Shown in pieces: positions 23,654 to 32,971 of a stretch of DNA of 64,000 nucleotides. The translations under genes and the position numbers were made by a program. The DNA comes from Rheinheimera maricola (GTDB lineage: Bacteria > Pseudomonadota > Gammaproteobacteria > Enterobacterales > Alteromonadaceae). Below the pieces are notes generated by a model. The model saw only the letters and a program-made list of their open reading frames with translations, did not search any database and had not been told where the DNA came from. The stretch spans positions 496,001 through 560,000 of the forward strand of contig NZ_JAERPS020000001.1 of assembly GCF_016918075.2 (NCBI RefSeq), written 5' to 3'. The first letter of the stretch is position 1; every line of letters starts with the position of its first letter.

Positions 23654-25936
23654 ATGAATATTGGTCAGGTCGCCAGCGTAACCGGGTTAAATGCAAAAAT
23701 AACGCTTAACATCAGTGGCATGCACTGCGGTTCTTGCGTTGGCAAAGTTGAGAAAATCTTACAGGCCGTGCCGGGTGTAAGCACGGCAACCGTTAACCTG
23801 GCAACAGAGCAGGCACAGGTTGAGGGCAGCGCCGCGACAGCAGAGTTGTTGGCTGCACTGGAACGGGGCGGTTATCAGGCGCAGGCATTAACAGCAAAAG
23901 CCGATAACCAGGCGGTGATGCAGCATAAAACAGCCGAAAAACAGACAGAGCAGGCGTTGTTGCTGCGTGATCTGTGGCTGGCGGCGGTATTAACCTTACC
24001 GGTATTTGTGCTGGAAATGGGCGCTCATCTTATACCGGCGTTTCATCATTGGCTAATGGCCACCCTGGGCCAGAGCCTGAACTGGCAACTGCAGTGTGTG
24101 CTGACTACCCTGGTGTTGCTCGGACCGGGCCGGCGTTTTATCCAAACTGGCATACCGCTGCTGTTAAAGGGCCAGCCGGAAATGAACTCGCTGGTGGCAC
24201 TGGGTACCTTATCAGCCTGGGGGTTTTCTGTGGTGGCCACCTTTATGCCGCAGTTACTGCCAGAGGGAAGCGCACAGGTATATTTTGAAGCCGCGGCCGT
24301 CATTGTAACGCTTATTTTGTCAGGCCGTTATCTGGAAGCCCGCGCCAAAGGCCAAACCGGTGCGGCAATCCAGCAACTGTTAAGCCTGCAGCCGGATACC
24401 GCAACGCTGCTGAAAAACGGCCAACAGTATAGGGTGGCACTGTCGGACATTAAGCCGGGCGATATAGTGTTAGTAAAGGCCGGTGAACGTATTGCGCTGG
24501 ATGCTGTGGTGGTGCAGGGCACATCTTATATCGACGAGTCGATGCTTACCGGCGAGCCGGTAGCAAAAGCTAAACAACCAGATGATGCCGTGTATGCCGG
24601 CACGGTAAATAAACAAGGTGTATTGCAGCTGCGTGTCAGTAAAGCCGCTGGCGATACGGTGCTGGCGCAAATTATTAACCTGGTGCAGCAGGCGCAAAGC
24701 GGCAAGTTGCCGATCCAGGCGCTGGTAGATAAAGTAACCGCCATCTTTGTACCGCTGGTGATTGTGCTGGCGCTGCTCACTTTTTCGGTATGGCTCTGGT
24801 TTAGTTCATCACTGAGCCTGGCACTGGTCAATGCGGTTGCTGTGCTGATTATTGCCTGCCCCTGCGCCATGGGACTGGCGACACCGACCTCCATTATGGT
24901 TGGCACCGGCCGCGCGGCGCAGCTGGGTATTTTGTTTCGCAAAGGTAGTGCGCTGCAAACGCTGCAGGATTGTAAGGTAATAGCGCTGGATAAAACCGGT
25001 ACCCTTACGCTGGGTAAGCCGCAACTAACGGACACACTGGTTGAAACCGGCTTTAGCGCAGAGCATGTGTTGGCAATGGCCGCTGCGCTGGAGCAACAAT
25101 CTGAGCATCCATTAGCTGAGGCGTTAGTCAGCGCCGCAGCAAAACAACAACTTAGCCTGCCGCCGGTAACAGATTTTAACGTGCACAGCGGCCTGGGGGT
25201 AAGTGGCATGGTGAATGCCCAACACGTCGCCATTGGTGCCGACCGCTTTATGCAGCAGCTTAAACTGGATGTCAGCGCAAAAGCAGCGCAAGCCAATGCG
25301 CTGTCGGCCAGCGGTAAAACTGTGTTGTATCTGGCGGTAGATAACCAGCTTGCGGCCATGCTGGCGGTGGCTGACACCCTTAAACCCGATGCCGCAAAGG
25401 CGATAGCAGCGATGCACCGGTTGGGCTTAAAAGTGGCGATGGTTAGTGGTGATAACCGCCATACCGCCAATACCATAGCGCAGCAGCTGAATATTGACAC
25501 CGTGCTGGCAGAGGTTTTGCCACAGGGTAAAGTGGATGCGGTAAAACAGCTGCGTCAGCAATATGGTGCCCTGGCCTTTGTCGGTGACGGTATTAACGAT
25601 GCACCGGCACTGGCTGAGGCTGATATTGGCTTAGCAGTAGGTAACGGCACGGATATCGCGATAGAGGCGGCCGATGTGGTGTTAATGCATACCGATGTTA
25701 TGGCGGTGCTTAGTGCTTTAAGTATCAGCCGCACCACACTGCGTAATATACGCCAGAACCTGTTTTGGGCCTTTGGTTACAACGTGCTGTTGTTGCCGGT
25801 GGCAGCCGGTGTGCTGTATCCGGCCTTTGGCATTTTGCTATCGCCGATGCTGGCGGCTGGCGCTATGGCGTTATCCAGTGTGTTTGTTGTAACCAATGCG
25901 CTGCGGCTGCGCCGCTTAGCGTTGTCGCAAGGCTAA
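23654..25936 (+). CDS. copA: Copper-exporting P1B-type ATPase
   Basis: The start at ATG 23654 has GGAG 7 bp upstream and gives 760 residues. One N-terminal metal-binding domain (GMHCGSC, Cys25/Cys28) is followed by eight membrane helices, the translocation motif CPC at 402-404 (ACPCAMGLATP), phosphorylated Asp446 in DKTGTLT, the HP motif (EHPLAEAL) and hinge GDGINDAPAL. It pumps Cu(I) from cytoplasm to periplasm. It is driven by the CueR-type promoter upstream. An oddity is the first 15 residues, MNIGQVASVTGLNAK, which look like the N-terminus of a MerR/CueR regulator rather than a CopA leader. Confidence 0.96.
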   Translation: MNIGQVASVTGLNAKITLNISGMHCGSCVGKVEKILQAVPGVSTATVNLATEQAQVEGSAATAELLAALERGGYQAQALTAKADNQAVMQHKTAEKQTEQALLLRDLWLAAVLTLPVFVLEMGAHLIPAFHHWLMATLGQSLNWQLQCVLTTLVLLGPGRRFIQTGIPLLLKGQPEMNSLVALGTLSAWGFSVVATFMPQLLPEGSAQVYFEAAAVIVTLILSGRYLEARAKGQTGAAIQQLLSLQPDTATLLKNGQQYRVALSDIKPGDIVLVKAGERIALDAVVVQGTSYIDESMLTGEPVAKAKQPDDAVYAGTVNKQGVLQLRVSKAAGDTVLAQIINLVQQAQSGKLPIQALVDKVTAIFVPLVIVLALLTFSVWLWFSSSLSLALVNAVAVLIIACPCAMGLATPTSIMVGTGRAAQLGILFRKGSALQTLQDCKVIALDKTGTLTLGKPQLTDTLVETGFSAEHVLAMAAALEQQSEHPLAEALVSAAAKQQLSLPPVTDFNVHSGLGVSGMVNAQHVAIGADRFMQQLKLDVSAKAAQANALSASGKTVLYLAVDNQLAAMLAVADTLKPDAAKAIAAMHRLGLKVAMVSGDNRHTANTIAQQLNIDTVLAEVLPQGKVDAVKQLRQQYGALAFVGDGINDAPALAEADIGLAVGNGTDIAIEAADVVLMHTDVMAVLSALSISRTTLRNIRQNLFWAFGYNVLLLPVAAGVLYPAFGILLSPMLAAGAMALSSVFVVTNALRLRRLALSQG

Positions 25937-25965
25937 GTTAACTAAAGCGCTTAATAAACCGCAAA

Positions 25966-26001
25966 GAAAAACCCCGCCTGGCTATGTAACGCAGGGCGGG
26001 G
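25966..26001 (-). terminator. Intrinsic terminator of the M1 aminopeptidase gene
   Basis: On the minus strand a CCCCGCC/GGCGGGG stem is followed by TTTTTCTTT. It begins 24 bp after the aminopeptidase stop. On the plus strand there is no T-run, so it should mainly end the minus-strand transcript. Confidence 0.85.
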
Positions 26002-26024
26002 CAGGTGTAGTTTGCAGCGGGTTG

Positions 26025-27863
26025 TTATTTCAATATTTCATCTACCGTACCCTGCGCCAGCGGGTGGTAACCGGGCCGGGCTTTTTCATACACCGCACGG
26101 GCAAACGCCAGGCCTTCAGGTGTGCTGGCCAGTTGTTTATACAGCGGAATAATCAGTTTGCGCCGGCCGATATTAACCAGGTATTGCTCCAGTGGTGCGG
26201 CAATGTCCTGATAACCGGTATTAAGTGCCAGTAGATACCAGGCGTGGGCAATTTCGCTGTTGCTTGACAGGGTTAAATTAAAGGTGCTGTCCAGTTTGGC
26301 CAGTTGCTCTAGCGTGATGGAAAGTGGCAAGTTATTAATAAAATACAGCCACTCATGCACTGTCCAGCTGTCGGTAGGCAGGCTGCTAAGTTCGCTGTTG
26401 CCATTAAGCCAACTGCTGGCATGTTGTTGTACCTGGTTAAACGCGTCGGACTGCGGATCTGGCGCAGTAGCTGGTAAACCCGGCTGATAAATCCAGTTTT
26501 TCGCTTCATCCAAGGACACAACCCCTGGATATTTTTGCAATAAGTTGGCCGTTAAGAATTTAATAAAACGTTCGGTATCAATGCTTTGAAAGGCATGCTC
26601 ATCAAAGTATTGCCGAACGAACGGGTCAAACTTATCGCGGCCGAATTTTTGCTCCAAAAACATTAAAAATAGCTGGCCTTTGGTGTAGGGTACGCCGCTG
26701 AAAGCGTCGTCCGGATCACGGCCCTGTAAGTCGATATGTAAAATGCTGTCGTTGGCCGGTAATTCAGTCAGTTCATCTTTTAAGCCCTGCACCGACAAGG
26801 CTTGCTCCATCACGGCGCGGTCAACGCCAAATACCTGCTCCATAATGCGGTTTTCCACATAGGAGGTAAAACCTTCATTCAGCCATAGATCACGCCAGCT
26901 GGCGTTGGTGACCAGGTTGCCCGACCAGGAGTGTGCCAGCTCGTGGGCAATTAAATTAACCAGGCTGCCGTCACCGGCTACCACAGTTGGGGTAATAAAG
27001 CTCAGTACCGGGTTTTCCATACCGCCGAACGGGAAACTGGGCGGTAAAATCAGCAAATCATAACGGCCCCAGCGGTAGTCGCCGTAAAGCTGTTCGGTGG
27101 CGTCAATCATCGCCTGAGTGCTGGCAAATTCTTCTGCCGAGGCATTTAGAATATAAGGCTCGGCATAGATGCCGGTTTGCTCACTCATGGCTTTAAACTG
27201 CAAGTCACCGGCGGCGATGGCAATTAAATAGGCCGGAATAGCTTGTGGCATCACAAACTGATAATCGCCGTCGCGAATCATGCCAGGTTCATTATTGGCG
27301 CTCATAATAGCCAGCACATCATCGCGGCTTGGAATGCGGGCGCTGTATGTCATGCGCACGGCCGGGGTGTCTTGAATGGGGATCCAGCTGCGGGCATGAA
27401 TAGCCTGGTTTTGGCTAAACATAAAGGGCGTGGTTTTACCGGCGGTTTGCTCTGGCGTTAACCACTGCAGGCCAGAGGCTTTATCGGTAGAGCTGTAGTA
27501 AATACGCAGTGTTTGCGCCTGAAACGCCGGGCTTACCGTGAGTTTACTGCCCAGCACGGCATCGCGCTTAGCTAAGGTAAAGGGTACTTTTTGCCACTGG
27601 CCATCGGCGCGTTTGGCGTAAATACGCTCTATCAGCAGATCGCGGGTGTCCAGATATACCGTGTTATCTGTGCGGTTTAGCCAGTTAAGCTGCAAATCGG
27701 CAAAGCCGGTTAAGGCTTTTTGCTCAAAGTTGACGGCTAAATCCAGATGTAGGTGCTTTACCGTTACCGCATCAAAGTTAGCATAGGTGTAGGCATCGGT
27801 TGCCGCCATAACATTACTGCTGCAAAGCAGCGCAGCACCCAGGGTAAGCAAACGTACAGACAT
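26025..27863 (-). CDS. M1-family zinc aminopeptidase, exported
   Basis: 612 residues with a signal peptide (1-20, ending SNVMA). The M1 signature is complete: substrate-binding GGMEN at 280-284, zinc motif HELAH at 307-311 (Glu308 catalytic), and the third zinc ligand Glu330 in [11 protein letters not shown]. The overall length and the helical C-terminal part match the leukotriene-A4-hydrolase/cold-active aminopeptidase branch. It trims N-terminal residues from peptides, here probably in the periplasm. AAGGA lies 6 bp before the ATG. It is monocistronic with its own terminator. Confidence 0.94.
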   Translation of the reverse strand: MSVRLLTLGAALLCSSNVMAATDAYTYANFDAVTVKHLHLDLAVNFEQKALTGFADLQLNWLNRTDNTVYLDTRDLLIERIYAKRADGQWQKVPFTLAKRDAVLGSKLTVSPAFQAQTLRIYYSSTDKASGLQWLTPEQTAGKTTPFMFSQNQAIHARSWIPIQDTPAVRMTYSARIPSRDDVLAIMSANNEPGMIRDGDYQFVMPQAIPAYLIAIAAGDLQFKAMSEQTGIYAEPYILNASAEEFASTQAMIDATEQLYGDYRWGRYDLLILPPSFPFGGMENPVLSFITPTVVAGDGSLVNLIAHELAHSWSGNLVTNASWRDLWLNEGFTSYVENRIMEQVFGVDRAVMEQALSVQGLKDELTELPANDSILHIDLQGRDPDDAFSGVPYTKGQLFLMFLEQKFGRDKFDPFVRQYFDEHAFQSIDTERFIKFLTANLLQKYPGVVSLDEAKNWIYQPGLPATAPDPQSDAFNQVQQHASSWLNGNSELSSLPTDSWTVHEWLYFINNLPLSITLEQLAKLDSTFNLTLSSNSEIAHAWYLLALNTGYQDIAAPLEQYLVNIGRRKLIIPLYKQLASTPEGLAFARAVYEKARPGYHPLAQGTVDEILK

Positions 27864-27993
27864 GGTGAGTCCTTAAAATAAACAGATGGCAGAGTGTAAA
27901 GGCAAACTCCGGCCAAATACAACTCTACAAATTGTAACAACTTAACGCGCTAAGCTTTGCTGTAATACTTATTAAATACAACACGAGGTTGAT

Positions 27994-28725
27994 ATGAAAC
28001 TAACCACAGTTACCACGGCGCTGCTACTGAGTTTTAGCGGCATAACCCAGGCCAGCCCGCTACCGGATTTCCCGTTTATTACTGTTACCGGTGAAGCCAA
28101 GCTGGAGGTCGCACCGGACAAGGCCCGTATTCAGTTTGTTGTCCGCCACACTGCGGCCAAAGCCGATGCGGCTACAGAGGGTGTGTACAAACAGGGCCGT
28201 GATTTAATGCAGTTTCTGGCAACGCAAGGTGTAACCGAAGCCGACATTGACGCTGCCCAGGTGAACAAAGACGCACTTTATAAAGACTACAACGACAGAA
28301 CCATTACTGGCTACGAAGCCAGCCAGCCCATTAGTGTCACGCTGCATCAGCTGACTAATTACGTGGCGGTGATGGACTACCTGTTTAAGCAGCCGCAGAT
28401 TTTTTCTATTCAGGGCAGTTTTGACAGCAGCCAGCGCGAACAGCACGAGCTTAAGTTAAGCCAGCAAGCCGGTGCTGATGCCCGCCGCCGGGCTAATCAT
28501 CTGGCTGGCGCCCAGGGTGTACACGTCAGCAGTGTGTTTGCCATTAGCGAAACTACAGGTTGGGGCAGTTTAGCCGCTGATTTTGGCTTTAGTGGCGGTG
28601 CAGTAAGCTATGGTGCACTGCGTAAAAGTGCTGAAATGGCCGACAGCAGCGCTAACCTGGTGTTACCAAGGCATATTACGCTGCAAAAATCGGTGCAGGT
28701 GATTTACAAAATTAAGCCTCAATAA
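27994..28725 (+). CDS. SIMPL-domain (DUF541) periplasmic protein
   Basis: 243 residues with a signal peptide (1-20, ending GITQAS). The mature part is one SIMPL/DUF541 domain: ITVTGEAKLEVAPDKARIQF at the start, then TGYEASQPISVTL, and the C-terminal LPRHITLQKSVQVIYKI. These proteins resemble BP26/OMP28 and form periplasmic multimers of uncertain role, sometimes linked to oxidative stress. GAGG lies 6 bp before the ATG. It diverges from the aminopeptidase gene. Confidence 0.9.
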   Translation: MKLTTVTTALLLSFSGITQASPLPDFPFITVTGEAKLEVAPDKARIQFVVRHTAAKADAATEGVYKQGRDLMQFLATQGVTEADIDAAQVNKDALYKDYNDRTITGYEASQPISVTLHQLTNYVAVMDYLFKQPQIFSIQGSFDSSQREQHELKLSQQAGADARRRANHLAGAQGVHVSSVFAISETTGWGSLAADFGFSGGAVSYGALRKSAEMADSSANLVLPRHITLQKSVQVIYKIKPQ

Positions 28726-28819
28726 GCGCTGGCTAAATCCGGCTGGAACTTGTGATCCGGTCGGGCTTTAGTTATGTTGGCGCTATTGTGTATTAGCGTT
28801 ATGTTGAATAAGCCGGAAT

Positions 28820-29860
28820 ATGTCTGATTACTCTGCCATTAAACTTACCGAATACAGCCACGGGGCCGGTTGCGGCTGTAAAATATCACCGCAAGTGCTT
28901 GATAAAATTCTTAAAACCAGTTTGACCTTTAATGACACTAAGTTACTGGTAGGCAATAGTACAAAAGACGATGCGGCCGCTTATGATCTGGGCGATGGCA
29001 CGGCGCTACTAAGTACCACAGACTTTTTTATGCCCATTTGTGACGATGCGTTTGATTTTGGCCGCATTGCTGCCACTAATGCCATCAGTGATATTTATGC
29101 CATGGGTGGCCAGCCACTGCTGGCTATAGCCATTTTAGGCTGGCCGGTAAGCAAGTTGCCGCCAGAGTTGGCGCAGCAGGTGCTGGAGGGCGCGCGCCAA
29201 AGCTGTAAAGAGGCCGGTATCGTGCTGGCCGGTGGCCATAGCATTGATGCCCCTGAGCCAATTTTTGGCTTGGCAGTAAGTGGCCGCTCTGATATCGCGC
29301 TATTAAAACGCAACGATACTGCACAAGCCGGCGACCGCTTGTACTTAACCAAACCGCTCGGCGTCGGCATTTTAACCACAGCGCAAAAACAAAAAAAACT
29401 GCAGCCAGAGCATGCCACGCTAGCGCGTGACAGTATGGTACAACTCAACCGCATTGGTGCCGACATCGCCAAATTGCCCGGTATTCATGCCATGACCGAC
29501 GTTACCGGTTTTGGCTTGCTGGGGCATTTATTAGAGATGTGCGAGGGCAGTGGTTTGCATGCCGAGCTAGACAGCCATGCGGTGCCGGTATTGTCGCACG
29601 TAGCCGACTATATCGCTAAAGGCTGTATCCCGGGCGGCAGTGCGCGTAACTTTGCCAGTTATGGCGCTAAAGTGTCGCCACTTAGTCCAGAGCAGCAGGC
29701 TTTGTTGTGCGATCCGCAAACCAGTGGCGGTTTGTTGGTAGCCGTAAGCCCGGATGCAGAAGCCGCTTTTATTCATCTGGCGGTAGAATATGACTTAAGC
29801 CTGCAACCAATAGGCGAGCTGAAAACACAGAAAAAAGGCCACCGTATTCGTGTGCGCTAA
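28820..29860 (+). CDS. selD: Selenide, water dikinase
   Basis: 346 residues. SelD makes selenophosphate from selenide and ATP. The N-terminal glycine-rich active site SHGAGCGCK has Cys18 and Lys21 at the positions equivalent to E. coli Cys17 and Lys20; a Cys form, not selenocysteine. The ATP/Mg site is seen in [10 protein letters not shown] and TTDFFMP, with AIR-synthase-like domains through [12 protein letters not shown] near the end. selU follows 11 bp downstream, so its product is expected to be used for tRNA 2-selenouridine. Confidence 0.97.
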   Translation: MSDYSAIKLTEYSHGAGCGCKISPQVLDKILKTSLTFNDTKLLVGNSTKDDAAAYDLGDGTALLSTTDFFMPICDDAFDFGRIAATNAISDIYAMGGQPLLAIAILGWPVSKLPPELAQQVLEGARQSCKEAGIVLAGGHSIDAPEPIFGLAVSGRSDIALLKRNDTAQAGDRLYLTKPLGVGILTTAQKQKKLQPEHATLARDSMVQLNRIGADIAKLPGIHAMTDVTGFGLLGHLLEMCEGSGLHAELDSHAVPVLSHVADYIAKGCIPGGSARNFASYGAKVSPLSPEQQALLCDPQTSGGLLVAVSPDAEAAFIHLAVEYDLSLQPIGELKTQKKGHRIRVR

Positions 29861-29871
29861 CGGCATTTACT

Positions 29872-30972
29872 ATGGGCCGTGATTTACCGTTGCCCGATAA
29901 CTACCATCAAATCCTGCAACAGCAGCTACCGTTACTGGATTTACGCGCACCGCTGGAATTTAGCCGCGGTGCTTTTGCCAATAGCTGTAATTGGCCGCTG
30001 ATGACTGACGCCGAGCGCGCCGCTGTGGGTACCTGCTATAAACAACATGGCCAACAAGCTGCCATTAGCCTGGGCCATCAGCTGGTGCAGGGCGAAGTGA
30101 AACAACGCAGGGTTCAGAGTTGGGTTGCCTTTACCAAAGCCAACCCAGAGGGCATGTTGTACTGCGCCCGTGGCGGCTTGCGTTCACAAATTGCCCAGCA
30201 ATGGCTGGCTGATACCGGTGTGGTTTATCCACGAGTCAAAGGTGGTTTTAAAGCCCTGCGTCAGGCAGCTATTAATGTTATTGCCCAGGCAGCAGCGCAG
30301 CCGTTGTTATTACTGGCTGGCCCTACCGGCAGTGGTAAAACGCGTTTGCTTAAACAGTTACAGGCGGTGGATTTAGAAGGCCTTGCTAACCATCGCGGCT
30401 CAGCATTTGGCCGGCGATTGTCGGCGCAACCGGCGCAAATTCGTTTTGAAAACGATTTAGCCGCGGCCATTTTGCGCGTTAACGCCGGGCAGCCGCCGTA
30501 TCTATTGCTGGAAGATGAAAGCCTGCTAATTGGCCAGCGTAATATCCCGCATCCGCTGTATCAGGCGATGCAGCACAGCCCGTTACTGTTGCTGGAAGAG
30601 CCACTACCACAGCGGGTAGAGGTAATTCTGCAAGATTACATTATTGATTTACATTGTGAAGCGCTTAGCCAAAGCGCAGAGCAGGGGTTTAGCCTGTTCA
30701 GTGACATGTTGTGCCACAGTATGGCGCGCATTAGCAAGCGGCTAGGTGGTGTGCTGTACGCTGAATTACAGCAGTTGTTGTTGCAGGCTTTAGCCGAACA
30801 ACAACGCAGCGGCGATGTCAGTTTGCACCGGGTTTGGATAGAGCGGTTACTGCGCCAGTACTATGACCCGATGTACTACTATCAATTGCAAAAACGCAAT
30901 TTAGCGGTGTTGCAGCGCGGCGATGCGCCAGCGCTGCAGAACTGGTGGCGCCAACATAGCGCCTTGTGCTAA
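29872..30972 (+). CDS. selU: tRNA 2-selenouridine synthase
   Basis: 366 residues (also called MnmH/YbbB). The N-terminal rhodanese domain has catalytic Cys98 in YCARGGLRS, matching E. coli Cys97. The C-terminal part has a P-loop GPTGSGKT (150-157) and binds tRNA. It converts the 2-thiouridine at the wobble position of Lys, Glu and Gln tRNAs to 2-selenouridine through a geranylated intermediate. It is 11 bp downstream of selD and co-transcribed with it. No selA or selB is in the window. Confidence 0.96.
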   Translation: MGRDLPLPDNYHQILQQQLPLLDLRAPLEFSRGAFANSCNWPLMTDAERAAVGTCYKQHGQQAAISLGHQLVQGEVKQRRVQSWVAFTKANPEGMLYCARGGLRSQIAQQWLADTGVVYPRVKGGFKALRQAAINVIAQAAAQPLLLLAGPTGSGKTRLLKQLQAVDLEGLANHRGSAFGRRLSAQPAQIRFENDLAAAILRVNAGQPPYLLLEDESLLIGQRNIPHPLYQAMQHSPLLLLEEPLPQRVEVILQDYIIDLHCEALSQSAEQGFSLFSDMLCHSMARISKRLGGVLYAELQQLLLQALAEQQRSGDVSLHRVWIERLLRQYYDPMYYYQLQKRNLAVLQRGDAPALQNWWRQHSALC

Positions 30973-30989
30973 TGGCTTCGCGATAACGC

Positions 30990-32720
30990 CTATTTTTGTT
31001 TGTTTATCCACTCTACTGTCAGCTCGTCGAGTAAATCCAACGGCAGGCTGCCCGAGGCTAACAGATGGTCATGAAAGGCGCGGATATCAAATTTATCCCC
31101 CAGTTGTTGCTGTGCTTGCTGACGCAATTGGCGAATTTTAATTTCACCAATTTTATAAGACAGAGCTTGGGCGGGCCAGGTGATATAGCGGTCAATTTGC
31201 GCTTCTACTTCTGCCATGCTCAGCGCGGTATTGTTGGCTAAATAGTCTATGGCTTGTTGGCGGCTCCAGCCCATGGCGTGTATGCCGGTGTCTACCACCA
31301 AACGGCAGGCGCGCCAGGTTTCATAGGTTAAGCGGCCAAAATCGCTGTACGGATCTTGATAAAACCCCATCTCTTTGCCCAAGCTCTCGGCATATAAACC
31401 CCAACCTTCGCCATAAGCACTGTGATACAGCGTTTTACGAAACTCCGGCAGGTCCATTTCTTGTGCCAGCGCGCTTTGAAAATGATGCCCGGGCTCTGCT
31501 TCGTGAAAAGTTAACGCTTCTAAGTTATACAGTGGCTCGCTGCGCACATCGTTGGCACCGACAAAATAGGTGCCGGAGGTGGTGCCGCTGCCGTCAGAGG
31601 CGACATAATAGGCGCCACCGTTTGGGCTGGCTTTTATATCGAAGGTACCTCGTGGCAGGGTGTTGAACCACTTAGGTAACTGGCCGGCCATTTTGCGCGT
31701 AATGTAGCTGGCTTTTTCGATAAGTTGTAACGGGGATCCAGCATAAAACCGTTCGTCGGTGCGCAAAAAGTTGACGAAGGCGGCGAAGTCGCCATTAAAG
31801 CCGACCTGTTTAATAATATTATCCATCTCAACACGAATGCGTTTAACCTCGTCAAGACCGAGCTGATGGATATGCTCGGGTGTCATATTGGTTGTGGTGT
31901 AAAAGTTAATTAAGTACTGATAATAGGCCTTGCCATCTTCCAGCTCGCTTATGCCCACCACTTTGCGACATGCTGGCATATATTGCTGGGTAAAAAACTG
32001 ATACAGCTTGTTATATTCCGGGATCACCGTATCCATAATCAGTTTGCTGCCGGCTTCACGATAGTGGCGCTGTTGCCTGGCACTAAACTGTAGCGGTTGG
32101 TTTGCTATAGGAGCAAAAAATACGCTGTTACTGACATCACTAACAATATGTTTGCTAATGGTTTTATCGTAATTGGCAAAGCTGGTGCAATAATGGGTGT
32201 AACCTTTGGCGATAGCTTGTTTTAGGTTGTCGATATGCTGCTGATTGTAGCGCGGGAAATCGGCCAGGCTGATTAAATAATTGTCGTAATCAGCGGTGGT
32301 TAAAAATGACATGTTATCCGGCGCCCCGGCAAAATAACTGTGGTAACCGGCATAGGCCTGCATCGGAAACAAATGATCAAACTGCTGGTAGCTTTGCGCT
32401 TCGGTTTCACGTTCGTATTTAAATAACCGAAGCGTTATTTGATCAACTGCGCTGAGCTCGCGTTGATTAATGCTGGCAACTTGCTGCAAAAAAGCTTGGT
32501 TAACCTTGGCCCGGCGCGCTTGTCCTGCCGGGGAAACGTCAGGCAGTGTGCCCTTCATCCGAAAGGTATCGGGGTCTTTACGAAAGAAAATTTGTTCTTT
32601 GTTGGCTTGTGCCCAGTGTTGATTAAGCAGCTGTTGTAACTGTTGCTTAGCATCGCTGGCACTTGCGCCAGAGGTAAAGGTCAGCAGCAGGGTGGCAGAC
32701 AAAAACAGATATGGTTGCAT
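30990..32720 (-). CDS. DUF885-family exported metallopeptidase-like protein
   Basis: 576 residues with a signal peptide (1-21, ending SGASAS). The DUF885 zinc-binding signature is present: FHEAEPGHHFQ with His406, Glu407 and His412. The HSAYGEGWGLYAESLG segment that contributes the third ligand follows. The family resembles carboxypeptidase Taq-like helical metalloproteases and is often annotated as a dipeptidyl or zinc carboxypeptidase. Its 3' end is 17 bp from the convergent selU stop. It is one of three exported peptidases in this window. Confidence 0.9.
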   Translation of the reverse strand: MQPYLFLSATLLLTFTSGASASDAKQQLQQLLNQHWAQANKEQIFFRKDPDTFRMKGTLPDVSPAGQARRAKVNQAFLQQVASINQRELSAVDQITLRLFKYERETEAQSYQQFDHLFPMQAYAGYHSYFAGAPDNMSFLTTADYDNYLISLADFPRYNQQHIDNLKQAIAKGYTHYCTSFANYDKTISKHIVSDVSNSVFFAPIANQPLQFSARQQRHYREAGSKLIMDTVIPEYNKLYQFFTQQYMPACRKVVGISELEDGKAYYQYLINFYTTTNMTPEHIHQLGLDEVKRIRVEMDNIIKQVGFNGDFAAFVNFLRTDERFYAGSPLQLIEKASYITRKMAGQLPKWFNTLPRGTFDIKASPNGGAYYVASDGSGTTSGTYFVGANDVRSEPLYNLEALTFHEAEPGHHFQSALAQEMDLPEFRKTLYHSAYGEGWGLYAESLGKEMGFYQDPYSDFGRLTYETWRACRLVVDTGIHAMGWSRQQAIDYLANNTALSMAEVEAQIDRYITWPAQALSYKIGEIKIRQLRQQAQQQLGDKFDIRAFHDHLLASGSLPLDLLDELTVEWINKQK

Positions 32721-32915
32721 ATAACAGATCCGACGGCGCTATGGTTGGCTTGGTGTTATACCATAGCCGGCATGGGCAGGCTATGGTAGTTACATTAGGT
32801 TGTTGATATTGCAGCACATCGCACTATTACGCTTAGGGATAATGCAAGATTTAAGCAGGGTTATTTGTGTTACTGCTGTCGTGTCAACGACACTAATAGG
32901 CTAAGGTAAGTAACT

Positions 32916-32960
32916 GTGTAATAACTAAGAATGTCATAACAAAGTGTGTCATAACAAAAA
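32916..32960 (+). repeat. Three tandem 15-bp repeats before the DUF2254 gene
   Basis: Consecutive units GTGTAATAACTAAGA, ATGTCATAACAAAGT and GTGTCATAACAAAAA share the core TGTNATAAC-AA. They end 11 bp before the ATG at 32972, overlapping the leader. The position suits a regulator operator or a translational element. The surrounding gap 32721-32971 contains no gene. Confidence 0.7.
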
Positions 32961-32971
32961 AGGGCGCCACT

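Noticed and set aside
24526-25500. 324-codon minus-strand frame opposite copA
   Set aside because: It lies wholly inside copA, has Ser/Ala-rich low-complexity translation and no ribosome site; a shadow of the GC-rich third codon positions.
32916-32960. Pho box reading of the GTCATAAC repeats
   Set aside because: The repeat spacing is 15 bp rather than the 11 bp of PhoB sites, and no phosphate gene is nearby.
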